Source of the DNA: Clostridiales bacterium UBA1316 | GTDB taxonomy: Bacteria; Bacillota; Clostridia; Oscillospirales; Oscillospiraceae | NCBI GenBank assembly: GCA_002307055.1 | Contig: DBTM01000078.1 | Location: 177,473 to 202,406 of the forward strand | Length of the DNA: 24,934 nucleotides | Reading direction: 5' to 3' | Part shown: positions 7,484 through 15,179 of the stretch, one piece after another | Layout: each line of letters begins with the position of its first letter | Position numbering within the stretch: the stretch's first letter is position 1 | Made by a program: the position numbers and the translations under genes | Notes under the pieces: generated by a model | What the model was told of the DNA's origin: nothing | The model's input: only the letters and a program-made list of their open reading frames with translations | Database searches by the model: none

Positions 7484-8155
7484 ATGGGAAAACTGATTGT
7501 TTTTGAAGGCATCGACGGCAGCGGTAAGTCGACGCAGTTCAAGCTGATGTGCAGCCGCTTTGAAAAGGAAGGCGTTTTGTTCAACCGCCTGACTTTTCCT
7601 CAATATCAGGAACCCTCCTCGGCGCTCATCAGGATGTATTTAAACGGTGAATTCGGCGAGAATCCGGAGGCTGTCAATCCCTATGCGGCGTCAACATTTT
7701 TTGCCGTCGACAGGGTCGCCTCCTTTATTAAGGTCTGGCGCGCATATTATCAAAGCGGCGGCATTTTGCTGACAGACCGCTATACAACCAGCAATGCCCT
7801 GCACCAGGGCTCAAAGCTTCCGGAAAATAAGAGAAGCGCGTTTTTTAAATGGCTTTATGAATTTGAATTCGGGCTGATGGAACTTCCGAAACCCGATATC
7901 GTCCTGTATCTGGATATCCCCGTTGACGCGGCGCTTGAGCGGATTGAAAAACGAAAAGCGCTGACCGGCGGCAGCACCGATATCCATGAGCGGGACACGG
8001 CTTATCTGAAGGAATGCCAAAGCTGCGGAAGCCAGGCGGCTGATTTTTACGCTTGGCGGAAGATCGCCTGCTTTGCGGGAAAAACGGCCAGAAGCGAGCA
8101 GGAGATACATGAGGAAATCTATTCTATTCTTACACGAATGACCGATTTGGAGTAA
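7484..8155 (+). CDS. tmk: Thymidylate kinase
   Basis: Phosphorylates dTMP to dTDP with ATP, an essential step of DNA precursor synthesis. The 223-residue protein begins with the P-loop FEGIDGSGKST (7-17), has the LTDRY motif (96-100) that binds the substrate, and a YLDIPVDAALERIEKR segment leading to the lid region (about 142-157). It is slightly longer than the roughly 210 residues of typical bacterial enzymes. Loops such as FPQYQEPSSALIRMYLNGEFG fit the clostridial type. Only three bases separate it from the glycosyltransferase stop, and its ribosome binding site lies inside the end of that gene, so translation is probably coupled. Confidence 0.95.
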   Translation: MGKLIVFEGIDGSGKSTQFKLMCSRFEKEGVLFNRLTFPQYQEPSSALIRMYLNGEFGENPEAVNPYAASTFFAVDRVASFIKVWRAYYQSGGILLTDRYTTSNALHQGSKLPENKRSAFFKWLYEFEFGLMELPKPDIVLYLDIPVDAALERIEKRKALTGGSTDIHERDTAYLKECQSCGSQAADFYAWRKIACFAGKTARSEQEIHEEIYSILTRMTDLE

Positions 8156-8165
8156 CATATAATTC

Positions 8166-8744
8166 ATGATGAACGCAGAAAAAGCGGCTCTCCGTCAGCT
8201 TCTCATCGCCCAAACGGAGGACTTGCCGCGGGAGTATATAACCGAAAGCGACGCGGGCATCTTTAATAATCTGATTCGTTTGCCTGAATTTGCCGCAGCC
8301 GAAACAATTTTTTCGTATTACAGCCTGCAGCGCGAGCCCGATACGGTTAAATTTTTAGAATACGCGCTTCGGCTGGGGAAAACGGTGACGCTGCCTGTCT
8401 GCCTTAAGAGCGGTATCATGGAAGCGCGCGCGGTGAGCAGTCTCAGTGAGCTGTCGGAATCCGGCTATCATTTGCTTGAACCGCTGGCTTCGATGCACGT
8501 CGTTCCGCCTGAAGCGCTGGATTTTATTGTTGTCCCCGCGCTGGCTTATGACCTCGAGGGTTACAGGCTTGGACGCGGCGGCGGATATTATGACAGGTTT
8601 CTCTTGAAAACAAAGGCCTATACCGCGGGTATTACACGGGAACGCCTGATTTATGAGGCTTTACCGCGGGAAGTCCATGACATGCCCGTTCATTGTGTTG
8701 TTACTGAAAAGACAGCGAGACCCCAAATAAGGAGTCTCGCGTAA
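8166..8744 (+). CDS. 5-formyltetrahydrofolate cyclo-ligase
   Basis: Converts 5-formyltetrahydrofolate to 5,10-methenyltetrahydrofolate using ATP, returning stored folate to one-carbon metabolism (MTHFS/YgfA family). The 192-residue length is normal. The signature LGRGGGYYDRFL (135-146) with its glycine-rich ATP loop is intact, and VVPALAYDLEGYRLG precedes it as usual. The gene starts ten bases after tmk. Two ATG codons in a row (8166 and 8169) are possible starts. The only upstream GGAG lies about 13 bases away, so initiation may depend on coupling to tmk. Folate and thymidylate functions are related, which makes the pairing sensible. Confidence 0.93.
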   Translation: MMNAEKAALRQLLIAQTEDLPREYITESDAGIFNNLIRLPEFAAAETIFSYYSLQREPDTVKFLEYALRLGKTVTLPVCLKSGIMEARAVSSLSELSESGYHLLEPLASMHVVPPEALDFIVVPALAYDLEGYRLGRGGGYYDRFLLKTKAYTAGITRERLIYEALPREVHDMPVHCVVTEKTARPQIRSLA

Positions 8745-8758
8745 AAAGTCGATGACCC

Positions 8759-8791
8759 GGCGAAGAGGGTTAATGCCTCCTGCGCCTTTTA
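8759..8791 (+). terminator. Terminator of the tagA-tmk-fcl operon
   Basis: The arms 8759-8768 and 8776-8786 pair with one bulged base and one wobble and are followed directly by TTTTAT. It lies 15 bases after the fcl stop codon. Confidence 0.65.
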
Positions 8792-8822
8792 TATCCTGGC
8801 TTTATTGTATGTAGTCAGCCAG

Positions 8823-8945
8823 TTAACGGCAGCAGTTGTTCTCTTCCTTGCATCCGCAGCCGCCGAAGCCGCCGCCGCAGCAGCAAATAAGAACAAGGAC
8901 AATGATGATGATCCAGCAACAGGAATTATTTCCAAAATTAAACAT
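8823..8945 (-). CDS. Small cysteine-rich membrane protein, 40 residues
   Basis: A complete small reading frame inside an otherwise empty gap. It has ATG at 8945, a TAA stop at 8823-8825, and GGAG eight bases upstream. The product is a short N-terminus (MFNFGNNSCC), one hydrophobic stretch (WIIIIVLVLI), then a cysteine- and glycine-rich tail (CCCGGGFGGCGC) ending CKEENNCCR. Nine of 40 residues are cysteine. It resembles tiny Cys/Gly-rich clostridial proteins often labelled chorion-class high-cysteine protein; that match is from memory and the function is unknown. The hydrophobic stretch is short (about ten residues) but could sit in a membrane with its cysteine tail exposed. A metal-binding or spore-coat role would fit the composition, without direct evidence. 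Confidence 0.75.
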   Translation of the reverse strand: MFNFGNNSCCWIIIIVLVLICCCGGGFGGCGCKEENNCCR

Positions 8946-9158
8946 ATTATTAACTCCATTCTGCCGCTGCGCGTCGGCTAATAAATGTAAATCCTCTTAT
9001 CACGCGCAGTAAGCTGATAAGGGCATATCATCTTCTGAGTAACGGTATTTTTCTATTAGCCACCGTCTGCGATATTCTATGCAACCCCCGCCGTCGGGGT
9101 TACTTTTAATAAGATTTGATAAAACGAATTTAATGTTCTTGATTTGGGAGTGATATAA
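8946..9158. other. Intergenic region with two inverted repeats
   Basis: The gap between the small cysteine-rich gene (minus) and mltG (plus) holds CTTATCA/TGATAAG (8996-9002 with 9015-9021), neither arm followed by a T run. It also holds AACCCC/GGGGTT (9083-9088 with 9096-9101), followed by a weak TTTTAAT. The second may be a weak plus-strand terminator. I could not identify a convincing promoter for either gene. Confidence 0.35.
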
Positions 9159-10508
9159 ATGGCTGACAGTACTGAATATTGGAAAGAGGTCTTTGGAGAT
9201 GACTATAACGATGAGTTGGCGGAAATGCTTCAGCTTCCGATTAACAAGTCAGACAAACCGGACAAAAAGCCGTTAAATAACGTCACGCCGCCTAACAGCG
9301 GCAGAACAAATATAGAAAAAACAAATAAAAATGCGGGTGTGAGTAAGTCTGCGTCTGGCAAGAGCGACGATGCGACTGATAAATCCGATGATTTTAATGT
9401 GGATTTTGATTTTGAGAAAGAGTATAAGGATGCGCCGGATAACGGCACGCCTAAGCCTGTGCGCGATAAAAGGACCGGCTGCCTCAGCGGGATTATGTAC
9501 GGCGCCTTTATCATCTGCATCAGTTTGCTTTTAGCCTCTCTGCTATGGCTTGCTGCCACCGATGTCCTGGGTCTTGGGAATGATAACGAAAAAGTTCAGG
9601 TCACGATTCCGACAGGCTTTACAATCGACAGTGTCAGCAACACGCTTTATCAGGAAGGGCTGATCAAATACAAGTTCCTCTTCAAGCTGTACGCCAATTT
9701 TTCGCACGCGTCGGAAAAAATGACGCCCGGTACCTATGAGCTCAACAAAAATTACGACTACCGCGCCCTTGTAAACGGGATGAACATACACAGCGGGAAA
9801 CGCGTCGAAATAGATGTGACGATACCGGAAGGCTACACGCTCAAGCAAATTTTTGAGCTGTTCGCCGCCAATCAGGTCTGCACTGAAAAAGAGCTGTGGG
9901 ATACGGCGGCAAATTACGATTTCACCTATGATTTCCTTGACAAGAGCACCTTGGGGGACAAGCATCGGCTGGAGGGCTTCCTGTTCCCGGACACCTATAC
10001 TTTCTATGTCGGAGATTCGCCGATCCACGCCATTACCAAAATGCTCGACAACTTCAAGGCAAAATTCAAAACGGAGTATATAACGCGCGCGAAGGATCAG
10101 GGCTACTCAATCCGTGATATTATTATCATTGCCTCCATGATCGAGAAAGAGGCCGGCGCGGATTCCGAGCGTTCAACAATCGCCTCCGTCATATATAACC
10201 GTTTGAACAGCAGCGGCTTCCCGCACCTGCAGATTGACGCGACAATTTATTACGCAATCGCCGAAACCGGCGAAGCGTTTTCGACGAAGGTCGACAGCCC
10301 CTACAACACCTATGTGCATAAAGGACTGCCTGTGGGCCCGATATCAAACCCGGGTATCAACTCCATCAAAGCGGCGTTGTATCCGGCGAGTACGAAATAT
10401 TATTATTACGCGCTCAATAAAAGCGGTACGCACAGCTTCTTCAATGATTCGGACGCATTCAACGCGTTTGTCAATAGTGACGCGTTCCAAAGCCTCACCA
10501 AAAAGTGA
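9159..10508 (+). CDS. mltG: Endolytic murein transglycosylase MltG
   Basis: Cleaves nascent peptidoglycan strands at the outer face of the membrane and limits glycan length. The 449-residue protein has a charged, probably disordered cytoplasmic segment (1-107) and a membrane segment (about 109-133). The extracellular YceG domain follows: a LysM-like part at 145-210 (VTIPTGFTIDSVSNTLYQEG) and the catalytic part with ASMIEKEAG, where Glu329 matches the catalytic glutamate of MltG. YNRLN and LQIDATIYYA are also typical. GGGAGTGAT lies seven bases before the ATG. The cytoplasmic segment is long and rich in Asp, Lys, Ser and Asn, so it may bind partners or be phosphorylated; that is inference. The U32 gene starts five bases after its stop, so the two are co-transcribed. 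Confidence 0.95.
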   Translation: MADSTEYWKEVFGDDYNDELAEMLQLPINKSDKPDKKPLNNVTPPNSGRTNIEKTNKNAGVSKSASGKSDDATDKSDDFNVDFDFEKEYKDAPDNGTPKPVRDKRTGCLSGIMYGAFIICISLLLASLLWLAATDVLGLGNDNEKVQVTIPTGFTIDSVSNTLYQEGLIKYKFLFKLYANFSHASEKMTPGTYELNKNYDYRALVNGMNIHSGKRVEIDVTIPEGYTLKQIFELFAANQVCTEKELWDTAANYDFTYDFLDKSTLGDKHRLEGFLFPDTYTFYVGDSPIHAITKMLDNFKAKFKTEYITRAKDQGYSIRDIIIIASMIEKEAGADSERSTIASVIYNRLNSSGFPHLQIDATIYYAIAETGEAFSTKVDSPYNTYVHKGLPVGPISNPGINSIKAALYPASTKYYYYALNKSGTHSFFNDSDAFNAFVNSDAFQSLTKK

Positions 10509-10512
10509 CAGT

Positions 10513-11724
10513 ATGAAAAATAAACGAATTGAGCTTTTGTCTCCAGCCGGGGATATGGAGCGCCTCATTATGGCGCTCACCTACGGCGCCGACGCCGTAT
10601 ATCTCGCCGGGACGTGCTTCGGCATGCGCGCAAGCGCCGGCAACTTCGATGCTCTAGCGATGGAAAAAGCCGTTGGGCTCTGCCATGGGCGCGGCATTAA
10701 GGTGTATGTAGCCTGCAATAACTTTATGCGCAACGACGATGTGCGCGCGCTCCCGCCATTTCTGGAAACCCTGCAGGATATAGGAGCTGACGCCGTTATT
10801 CTCTCTGACCTTGGGGCGTTTGCTTTGGCAAAAAAATACGCGCCGAAGCTCAAGCGCCATGTCAGTACGCAGGCGGGTATCGCCAATTACGAAAGCGCGG
10901 ATGCCTATTACAATATGGGCGCGTCCCGCGTTGTCCTTGCCCGCGAGCTCACGCTGGACGATATATGTGCGCTCAGGGAGAAAACACCGCCTGAGCTTGA
11001 GCTTGAAGCCTTTGTCCACGGCAGTATGTGCGTTTCCATATCGGGCCGCTGCCTGTTGTCCAGTTATCTGACCGGACGAGACGCAAATCTCGGCGAATGC
11101 GCCCAGCCGTGCCGCTGGAAGTACCATCTCGTCGAGGAAAACCGCCCCGGAGAGCTGATGGAAATTACCGAGGACGGCGGGACATTCATTATGAACTCCC
11201 GTGACCTGTGCATGATCGAGCACCTGCCCGAGCTCATAGCCGCCGGAGTCACCAGCTTTAAAATCGAAGGGCGCATGAAGTCTGCCTATTATGCCGCCGT
11301 CGTCACAAACGCTTACCGGCACGCTCTGAACGCGGCTATAAATAATATGCCTTTGTCCCCCGTATGGCGCGGCGAGGTCGGCAAGGTGAGCCATCGGGAA
11401 TACTCAACCGGCTTCTACTACAATAAAGACGGCCCCGGGCAGTACTATAAAGACGCGATGTACTTTTCTGACTGCGAGGTTGCGGCTGTTGTCGAAAGCT
11501 GTGACGAAGCCGGAAACGCTGTTTTAACGCAGCGGAATAAGTTTTTCGCGGGTGATGCGCTGGAGCTCCTGACGCCAGATGACGAGCCGGTTGCGTTTAC
11601 AGCTGCGGATATGAGAAATAGTGAAGGTGCGGTTATCGAGTCCACGCCGCACCCGATGATGGAAATCCGAATGAAGCTCCCGATAAAAGCGCCTCAATAT
11701 TCCGTCGTAAGAAGAATGAAATAA
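10513..11724 (+). CDS. Peptidase U32 family protein (probable RNA hydroxylation factor)
   Basis: 403 residues from ATG at 10513, beginning MKNKRIELLSPAGDMERL, the usual start of family U32. An in-frame ATG at 10234 lies within mltG and is not credible. The signature block FVHGSMCVSISGRCLLSSYL is intact, followed by a cysteine pair in GECAQPCRWKY. These conserved cysteines probably hold an iron-sulfur cluster. Members near mltG in Bacillus (TrhP) add a hydroxyl group to uridine 34 of tRNA, and others (RlhA) modify 23S rRNA, so a protease role is unlikely despite the name. Which RNA this one acts on cannot be told from sequence. Placement after mltG is a known Firmicutes arrangement. The ribosome binding site is weak, which again suggests coupling. 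Confidence 0.9.
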   Translation: MKNKRIELLSPAGDMERLIMALTYGADAVYLAGTCFGMRASAGNFDALAMEKAVGLCHGRGIKVYVACNNFMRNDDVRALPPFLETLQDIGADAVILSDLGAFALAKKYAPKLKRHVSTQAGIANYESADAYYNMGASRVVLARELTLDDICALREKTPPELELEAFVHGSMCVSISGRCLLSSYLTGRDANLGECAQPCRWKYHLVEENRPGELMEITEDGGTFIMNSRDLCMIEHLPELIAAGVTSFKIEGRMKSAYYAAVVTNAYRHALNAAINNMPLSPVWRGEVGKVSHREYSTGFYYNKDGPGQYYKDAMYFSDCEVAAVVESCDEAGNAVLTQRNKFFAGDALELLTPDDEPVAFTAADMRNSEGAVIESTPHPMMEIRMKLPIKAPQYSVVRRMK

Positions 11725-11760
11725 TGATACCGGCGCCCCGGCGGCTGCGTTTATTTGTTA

Positions 11761-11790
11761 TTGACACAGTTGGGCGGGATAATATATAAT
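11761..11790 (+). promoter_or_regulatory. Strong sigma-A promoter for the rpmH cluster
   Basis: Consensus TTGACA (11761-11766), an 18-base spacer and consensus TATAAT (11785-11790). Transcription should start near 11797, about 80 bases before rpmH. Confidence 0.85.
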
Positions 11791-11876
11791 AAACTTCCGC
11801 GCAAGCATGTCAAGCTGTTTGACCGCAACGGCAAAATTGCCGTGCCTTTTATAGTCGAAACTAAGGAGATGCCACT

Positions 11877-12017
11877 ATGTCAACATTTAGAACTTATCAA
11901 CCCAAAAAGAACCATCGCGCAAAAGTACACGGTTTCCGCCAGAGAATGCAGACAAAAAACGGCCGTAAGGTTATCGCCCGCCGCCGCGCAAAGGGCAGAT
12001 ATGAGCTCTCCGCGTAA
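11877..12017 (+). CDS. rpmH: Ribosomal protein bL34
   Basis: A 46-residue basic protein of the 50S subunit. It starts MSTFRTYQPKKNHRAKVHGF and ends RRRAKGRYELSA, with the conserved TKNGRKVIARRRAKGR core. Length is normal. AAGGAG lies seven bases before the ATG. It is first in the conserved rpmH-rnpA-yidD-yidC-jag cluster, directly behind a consensus promoter, as expected for a highly expressed gene. Confidence 0.96.
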   Translation: MSTFRTYQPKKNHRAKVHGFRQRMQTKNGRKVIARRRAKGRYELSA

Positions 12018-12052
12018 TGGTCCGGCAGGGCAGACAACTCAATTAATTTTTT

Positions 12053-12071
12053 AGGGCGGGATACCCGCCCT
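12053..12071 (+). other. GC-rich hairpin between rpmH and rnpA
   Basis: Perfect 8-bp stem AGGGCGGG/CCCGCCCT with a loop of three. A T run lies before it, not after it, so it is not a plus-strand terminator. It may stabilise or mark processing of the rpmH message so that rpmH is made in excess over rnpA. That role is inference. Confidence 0.55.
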
Positions 12072-12098
12072 ATGGCTGTTTGACAAGGAGTGCTCTTC

Positions 12099-12443
12099 TT
12101 GCGGTTTTCAACATCCCTAAAAAGCAACTACGAATTCAGGCGGCTCTATTCAAAGGGCAAGAGCGCCGCTTCTCAGTATGCCGTCGTTTATTGCAGAAAA
12201 AACAGAAGCCCCGTCAATAAGCTGGGGCTGACAGTCAGCGCAAAAATCGGAAATGCTGTCGAGCGGAATAGAATCCGCCGCCGGTATAAAGAGATTTACA
12301 GACTTAATGAAGGCAAATTTAATTCCGGATACGATATTGTAATTGTCGCACGGTCAAAAAGCAGGTATTCGCGTTATCATGAGCTTGAAGCGGATTTTTT
12401 AAGCCTCAGCAAAAGGCTCGGAATTTGCGGTAATGAAAAATGA
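12099..12443 (+). CDS. rnpA: Ribonuclease P protein component
   Basis: The protein subunit of RNase P, which with the catalytic RNA removes the 5' leader of tRNA precursors. 114 residues from a TTG start at 12099, chosen because AAGGAG ends eight bases upstream; a GTG at 12090 overlaps that site. The RNP signature GNAVERNRIRRRYKEIYR (51-68) is intact, and the N-terminal NYEFRRLYSKGKS is typical. Its last bases overlap the yidD start (ATGA), giving coupling. Rare start codons are common for rnpA and keep its level below that of rpmH. Confidence 0.95.
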   Translation: MRFSTSLKSNYEFRRLYSKGKSAASQYAVVYCRKNRSPVNKLGLTVSAKIGNAVERNRIRRRYKEIYRLNEGKFNSGYDIVIVARSKSRYSRYHELEADFLSLSKRLGICGNEK

Positions 12444-12649
12444 AAACAATATTGGTAGCGCTTGTTAAGTTTTATAGAAAGAATATATCGCCCCTAAAGC
12501 AACCGAGCTGCCGTTTCAGGCCAACATGCTCGGCTTATGCTTTAGAGGCTTTAGAAAAGTACGGCGCTTTAAAGGGCACGTGGCTGGCGTTTAGAAGATT
12601 ACTCAAATGCCATCCGTTCCATAAAGGCGGTTACGACCCCGTACCATAA
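12440..12649 (+). CDS. yidD: Membrane protein insertion efficiency factor YidD
   Basis: A 69-residue basic, cysteine-containing protein thought to help YidC-dependent membrane insertion from the inner face of the membrane. The family pattern is clear: VKFYRKNISPLKQPSCRFRPTCS, YALEALEKYGALKG and RRLLKCHPFHKGGYDPVP. Length is normal. It overlaps the rnpA stop by four bases and precedes yidC, its functional partner. Confidence 0.96.
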   Translation: MKTILVALVKFYRKNISPLKQPSCRFRPTCSAYALEALEKYGALKGTWLAFRRLLKCHPFHKGGYDPVP

Positions 12650-12741
12650 GAGTGCCGGAATAAGCTGCGCGCATAAAGCATCAATTTTTCGCAATTACAA
12701 TTTTATATATGCCGCTGCCTCGCAGCGGAATGGGAGAGCAT

Positions 12742-14043
12742 ATGGATTTTATAACAAAACCGTTTGGCTGGCTTATGATGATGCTTTACGAGTTTGCCAA
12801 AAACTACGGTATTGCGGTTATTCTGTTCGCATTCATTATCAAAGTCATTCTCCTGCCGTTTATGATGAAGTCAAAACGCAATACGATGCGATCCGGCCGT
12901 CTTGCTCCGAAGATTAAGGAGCTTGAAAAAAAGCACGGGGCGAATAAGCAGCAGTATCAGGTAGAACTCTCGAAGCTCTATAAAGAAGAAAATTTCAACC
13001 CGGCGTCGGGCTGCCTTTGGAGCTTAATTCCGTTTCCGATTATGCTTGCTCTTTATGGCGCCATCAGGCAGCCGCTGACCATCATGATGGGTGTGGCGCA
13101 GCAGGCAATTGCTAAGGACGGCGTGATATATAACTTACTGCCGAGCAGTCTGCAGGCGGCGTCCACGTATTCGCAGATTCATCAGGCAGAATATATATCG
13201 CAGCACTTTTCGGTATTTCAGGGCATAGCGAATTTAAGGCAGATCGATTACAGCTTTTTAGGCATGAATCTGGGCAATACGCCGCAGCCCGACTTTTTGT
13301 GGAAAACGAATTGGAGCGACCCATCCATTTGGGTGCCCGGTCTGCTTTTGTTCCTGCTGCCGATAGTCTCCGGTCTCTTGGCATATTTTTCTTCTAAAAT
13401 CAGCATGAAGGTGAACCCCACAGTGGGTAGCCAGCAGCAGTCTATGTCAAAAAGTATGCTTTTATTGATGCCTTTGATGTCGGTTTATTTCGCGTTTATC
13501 ATGCCTGCGGCCATCGGCGTCTACATTATCGTGAGTACACTTTTACAGGTGGTTCAGGATGTCATCCTGACAAAGCACTATACGGGTATATTGGATGCCG
13601 AGGATGTCGTTAAAAACGAAGCCCGGCGCATCAAGGAAGCGGAAATCGAAGCGAAGCGTCTGGAAACCGAGCGTAAAAGAATAGAAAACAACATGGAGAG
13701 AAACCCGAATACCTCCAAGAAAAAGCAGCTGAAAACCGAACGGCAGGAGCAGATAGTCAAGACGGTCGAGTGGGAGAAAAAACACGCGCCTGCGCCGCGT
13801 GCCGAAGACCCGAGCCGCAGCGGCACGCGCCGCTACGCCAGAGGCAGAGCATACGATCCGGAGCGGTTCGGTGCCGATAATCAGTCGGCGCAGACAGACG
13901 ATGTCCGTGCGCTGAATCCGTCCTCTCAAGAAAGCAAACAAGCAAGCCAGGAAGACTATGACTTCGACCCGGATCAGAGCTTTATGACTTTTAAAGACGC
14001 GGAGGATGAGCAGGACGAAACCGGCTCGGATGAAGAGGAATAA
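12742..14043 (+). CDS. yidC: Membrane protein insertase YidC/Oxa1
   Basis: Inserts membrane proteins, alone or with SecYEG. 433 residues from ATG at 12742, which follows GGGAG at good distance; an in-frame ATG at 12709 has no such site. Like other Gram-positive forms it lacks the big P1 domain. It has a first membrane helix at about 22-42, Arg50 in TMRSGRLAPKI as the likely groove arginine, and a charged hairpin (LEKKHGANKQQYQ). Further helices are at about 92-112, 192-215 and 235-265. No lipoprotein signal is seen, unlike SpoIIIJ. From about residue 285 a tail of roughly 150 residues is first basic and coiled-coil-like (EARRIKEAEIEAKRLETERK), then acidic to the end. Long tails can help ribosome contact; here that is inference. 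Confidence 0.95.
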   Translation: MDFITKPFGWLMMMLYEFAKNYGIAVILFAFIIKVILLPFMMKSKRNTMRSGRLAPKIKELEKKHGANKQQYQVELSKLYKEENFNPASGCLWSLIPFPIMLALYGAIRQPLTIMMGVAQQAIAKDGVIYNLLPSSLQAASTYSQIHQAEYISQHFSVFQGIANLRQIDYSFLGMNLGNTPQPDFLWKTNWSDPSIWVPGLLLFLLPIVSGLLAYFSSKISMKVNPTVGSQQQSMSKSMLLLMPLMSVYFAFIMPAAIGVYIIVSTLLQVVQDVILTKHYTGILDAEDVVKNEARRIKEAEIEAKRLETERKRIENNMERNPNTSKKKQLKTERQEQIVKTVEWEKKHAPAPRAEDPSRSGTRRYARGRAYDPERFGADNQSAQTDDVRALNPSSQESKQASQEDYDFDPDQSFMTFKDAEDEQDETGSDEEE

Positions 14044-14168
14044 ACCGGGAACCGGCATACATCCATATGGCTCAGCGTATACCGCAGCAGTTATGTCGAA
14101 TCATGAATGTGTTAATCTGATTTGAGACGAAGCCGTCGGCTTCCCTCAATGATAAGGAGATGACCGGG

Positions 14169-14849
14169 ATGTTGAAATCAATTGAAGTATCGGGCAAAAG
14201 CGAAGATGACGCCATCCAGAAGGCGCTGGATCAGCTGGGACTTTTAAGAGATGAAGTCTCCGTGGAGATTGTTGAACGTGCAAAGGCCGGCTTTTTAGGC
14301 TTGAAGAGCTCACCCGCCGTCGTCAGAGTGTCCTATGAGTTCGATGTGTCCCATTCCGAACGCGTTGAGAGCTTTTTGACAGGCCTGTTCCTGCGGATGG
14401 GTGTTAAGGCTAAGCCGGAAGTCTCAGAGGAGGACGGTGTCATTTCCGTTAATCTGACGGGTGAAGATCCGGGCGTGCTCATTGGGCGGCGCGGCGAGAC
14501 GCTTGACGCCATTCAGCATCTGACAAATTATGTGATTAACAGCGGCGCTTCAGGGCGGGTCCGCGTCAATATCGACACGGAGAATTACAGAGAGCGGCGC
14601 AACGAAGCGCTGGAACATCTGGCTGAAAAGGTGGCTTCCAAGGTCGTGAAATACAGAAGGAATATGACGCTTGAGCCGATGAACTCATATGAACGCCATA
14701 TCATCCACACGGCGCTGCAGGAGACCGAGAACATCACCACCTATTCCATCGGCACCGAGCCGAACCGCCGCATCGTCGTCGCGTACGAGCGCAAGGGCGG
14801 CGCGGAAACAGCATCACCGGCTGCTAAAGAATGGAACCGAGAGATATAG
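14169..14849 (+). CDS. khpB: RNA-binding protein KhpB (Jag)
   Basis: A 226-residue cytoplasmic RNA-binding protein of the Jag/EloR family, linked in other Firmicutes to cell elongation and to small RNA binding. Domains: Jag N-terminal domain (1-50, with KAGFLGLKSSPAVV), KH domain (about 93-140, GxxG loop in IGRRGE at 105-110) and R3H domain (about 165-208, with SYERHIIH). I chose the ATG at 14169 because AAGGAG ends about nine bases before it; the ATG at 14160 overlaps that site. It follows yidC by 125 bases. That gap holds only a small GAAGC/GCTTC repeat (14131-14145) and no clear terminator. Confidence 0.95.
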   Translation: MLKSIEVSGKSEDDAIQKALDQLGLLRDEVSVEIVERAKAGFLGLKSSPAVVRVSYEFDVSHSERVESFLTGLFLRMGVKAKPEVSEEDGVISVNLTGEDPGVLIGRRGETLDAIQHLTNYVINSGASGRVRVNIDTENYRERRNEALEHLAEKVASKVVKYRRNMTLEPMNSYERHIIHTALQETENITTYSIGTEPNRRIVVAYERKGGAETASPAAKEWNREI

Positions 14850-14866
14850 AAAAGGGGATTATCTAA

Positions 14867-15106
14867 ATGATATATGAGAAAGTCAGGGAGCTTCTGGCTT
14901 CGCAGTTTGAGCTTGAGATAAGCAAAATTACTAAGGATACGGATATCGTGGGCGATCTTGGCGCCGACTCATTGGATCTTGTTGAAATGATCATGATGCT
15001 TGAGGAAGAATTCGGCATCGTCATTACCGATGAAGCGATATACGGTTATAAAACCGTCGGAGAGATCACAGCCTTCATCGAGAATATGCTGGACAAAAAC
15101 GGTTAA
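14867..15106 (+). CDS. acpP: Acyl carrier protein
   Basis: 79 residues and strongly acidic. It has the DLGADSLDLVEM motif, in which Ser35 receives the 4'-phosphopantetheine arm that carries acyl chains in fatty acid synthesis. Length and the helix II sequence are those of the housekeeping type. AAGGGG lies about eight bases before the ATG. It sits 17 bases after khpB, so it is the last gene of the rpmH cluster. This is away from its usual partners (plsX, fabD, fabG, rnc), none of which are in the window. A specialised role cannot be excluded, but the sequence gives no sign of one. Confidence 0.95.
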   Translation: MIYEKVRELLASQFELEISKITKDTDIVGDLGADSLDLVEMIMMLEEEFGIVITDEAIYGYKTVGEITAFIENMLDKNG

Positions 15107-15128
15107 CAATTTGAGTATAATTAGTAAA

Positions 15129-15172
15129 AGGCTGTGCATACATTTCGTACGCACAGCCTCTGTTATTTTTAT
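15129..15172. terminator. Bidirectional terminator between acpP and the NlpC/P60 gene
   Basis: 9-bp stem AGGCTGTGC/GCACAGCCT (15129-15137 with 15151-15159). On the plus strand it is followed by ctgttattttt. On the minus strand it is followed by TTTACTAA, a weaker run. It lies in the 73-base gap between the converging genes. Confidence 0.75.
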
Positions 15173-15179
15173 ATTTATA

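Noticed and set aside
10234..10512. Upstream extension of the U32 gene
   Set aside because: It lies wholly within mltG in another frame and has no family similarity. The protein clearly begins MKNKRIELLSPAGD at 10513.
11725..11876. Possible replication origin upstream of rpmH
   Set aside because: I found no DnaA boxes (TTATCCACA-like) and no dnaA gene; the only clear signal is a promoter.
11755..12054. Plus-strand frame of 99 residues over rpmH
   Set aside because: It is out of frame with rpmH, whose 46-residue product is unmistakable and has a good ribosome binding site.
12053..12071. Terminator between rpmH and rnpA
   Set aside because: The hairpin is good, but the T run precedes it on the plus strand, so it would not end transcription in that direction.
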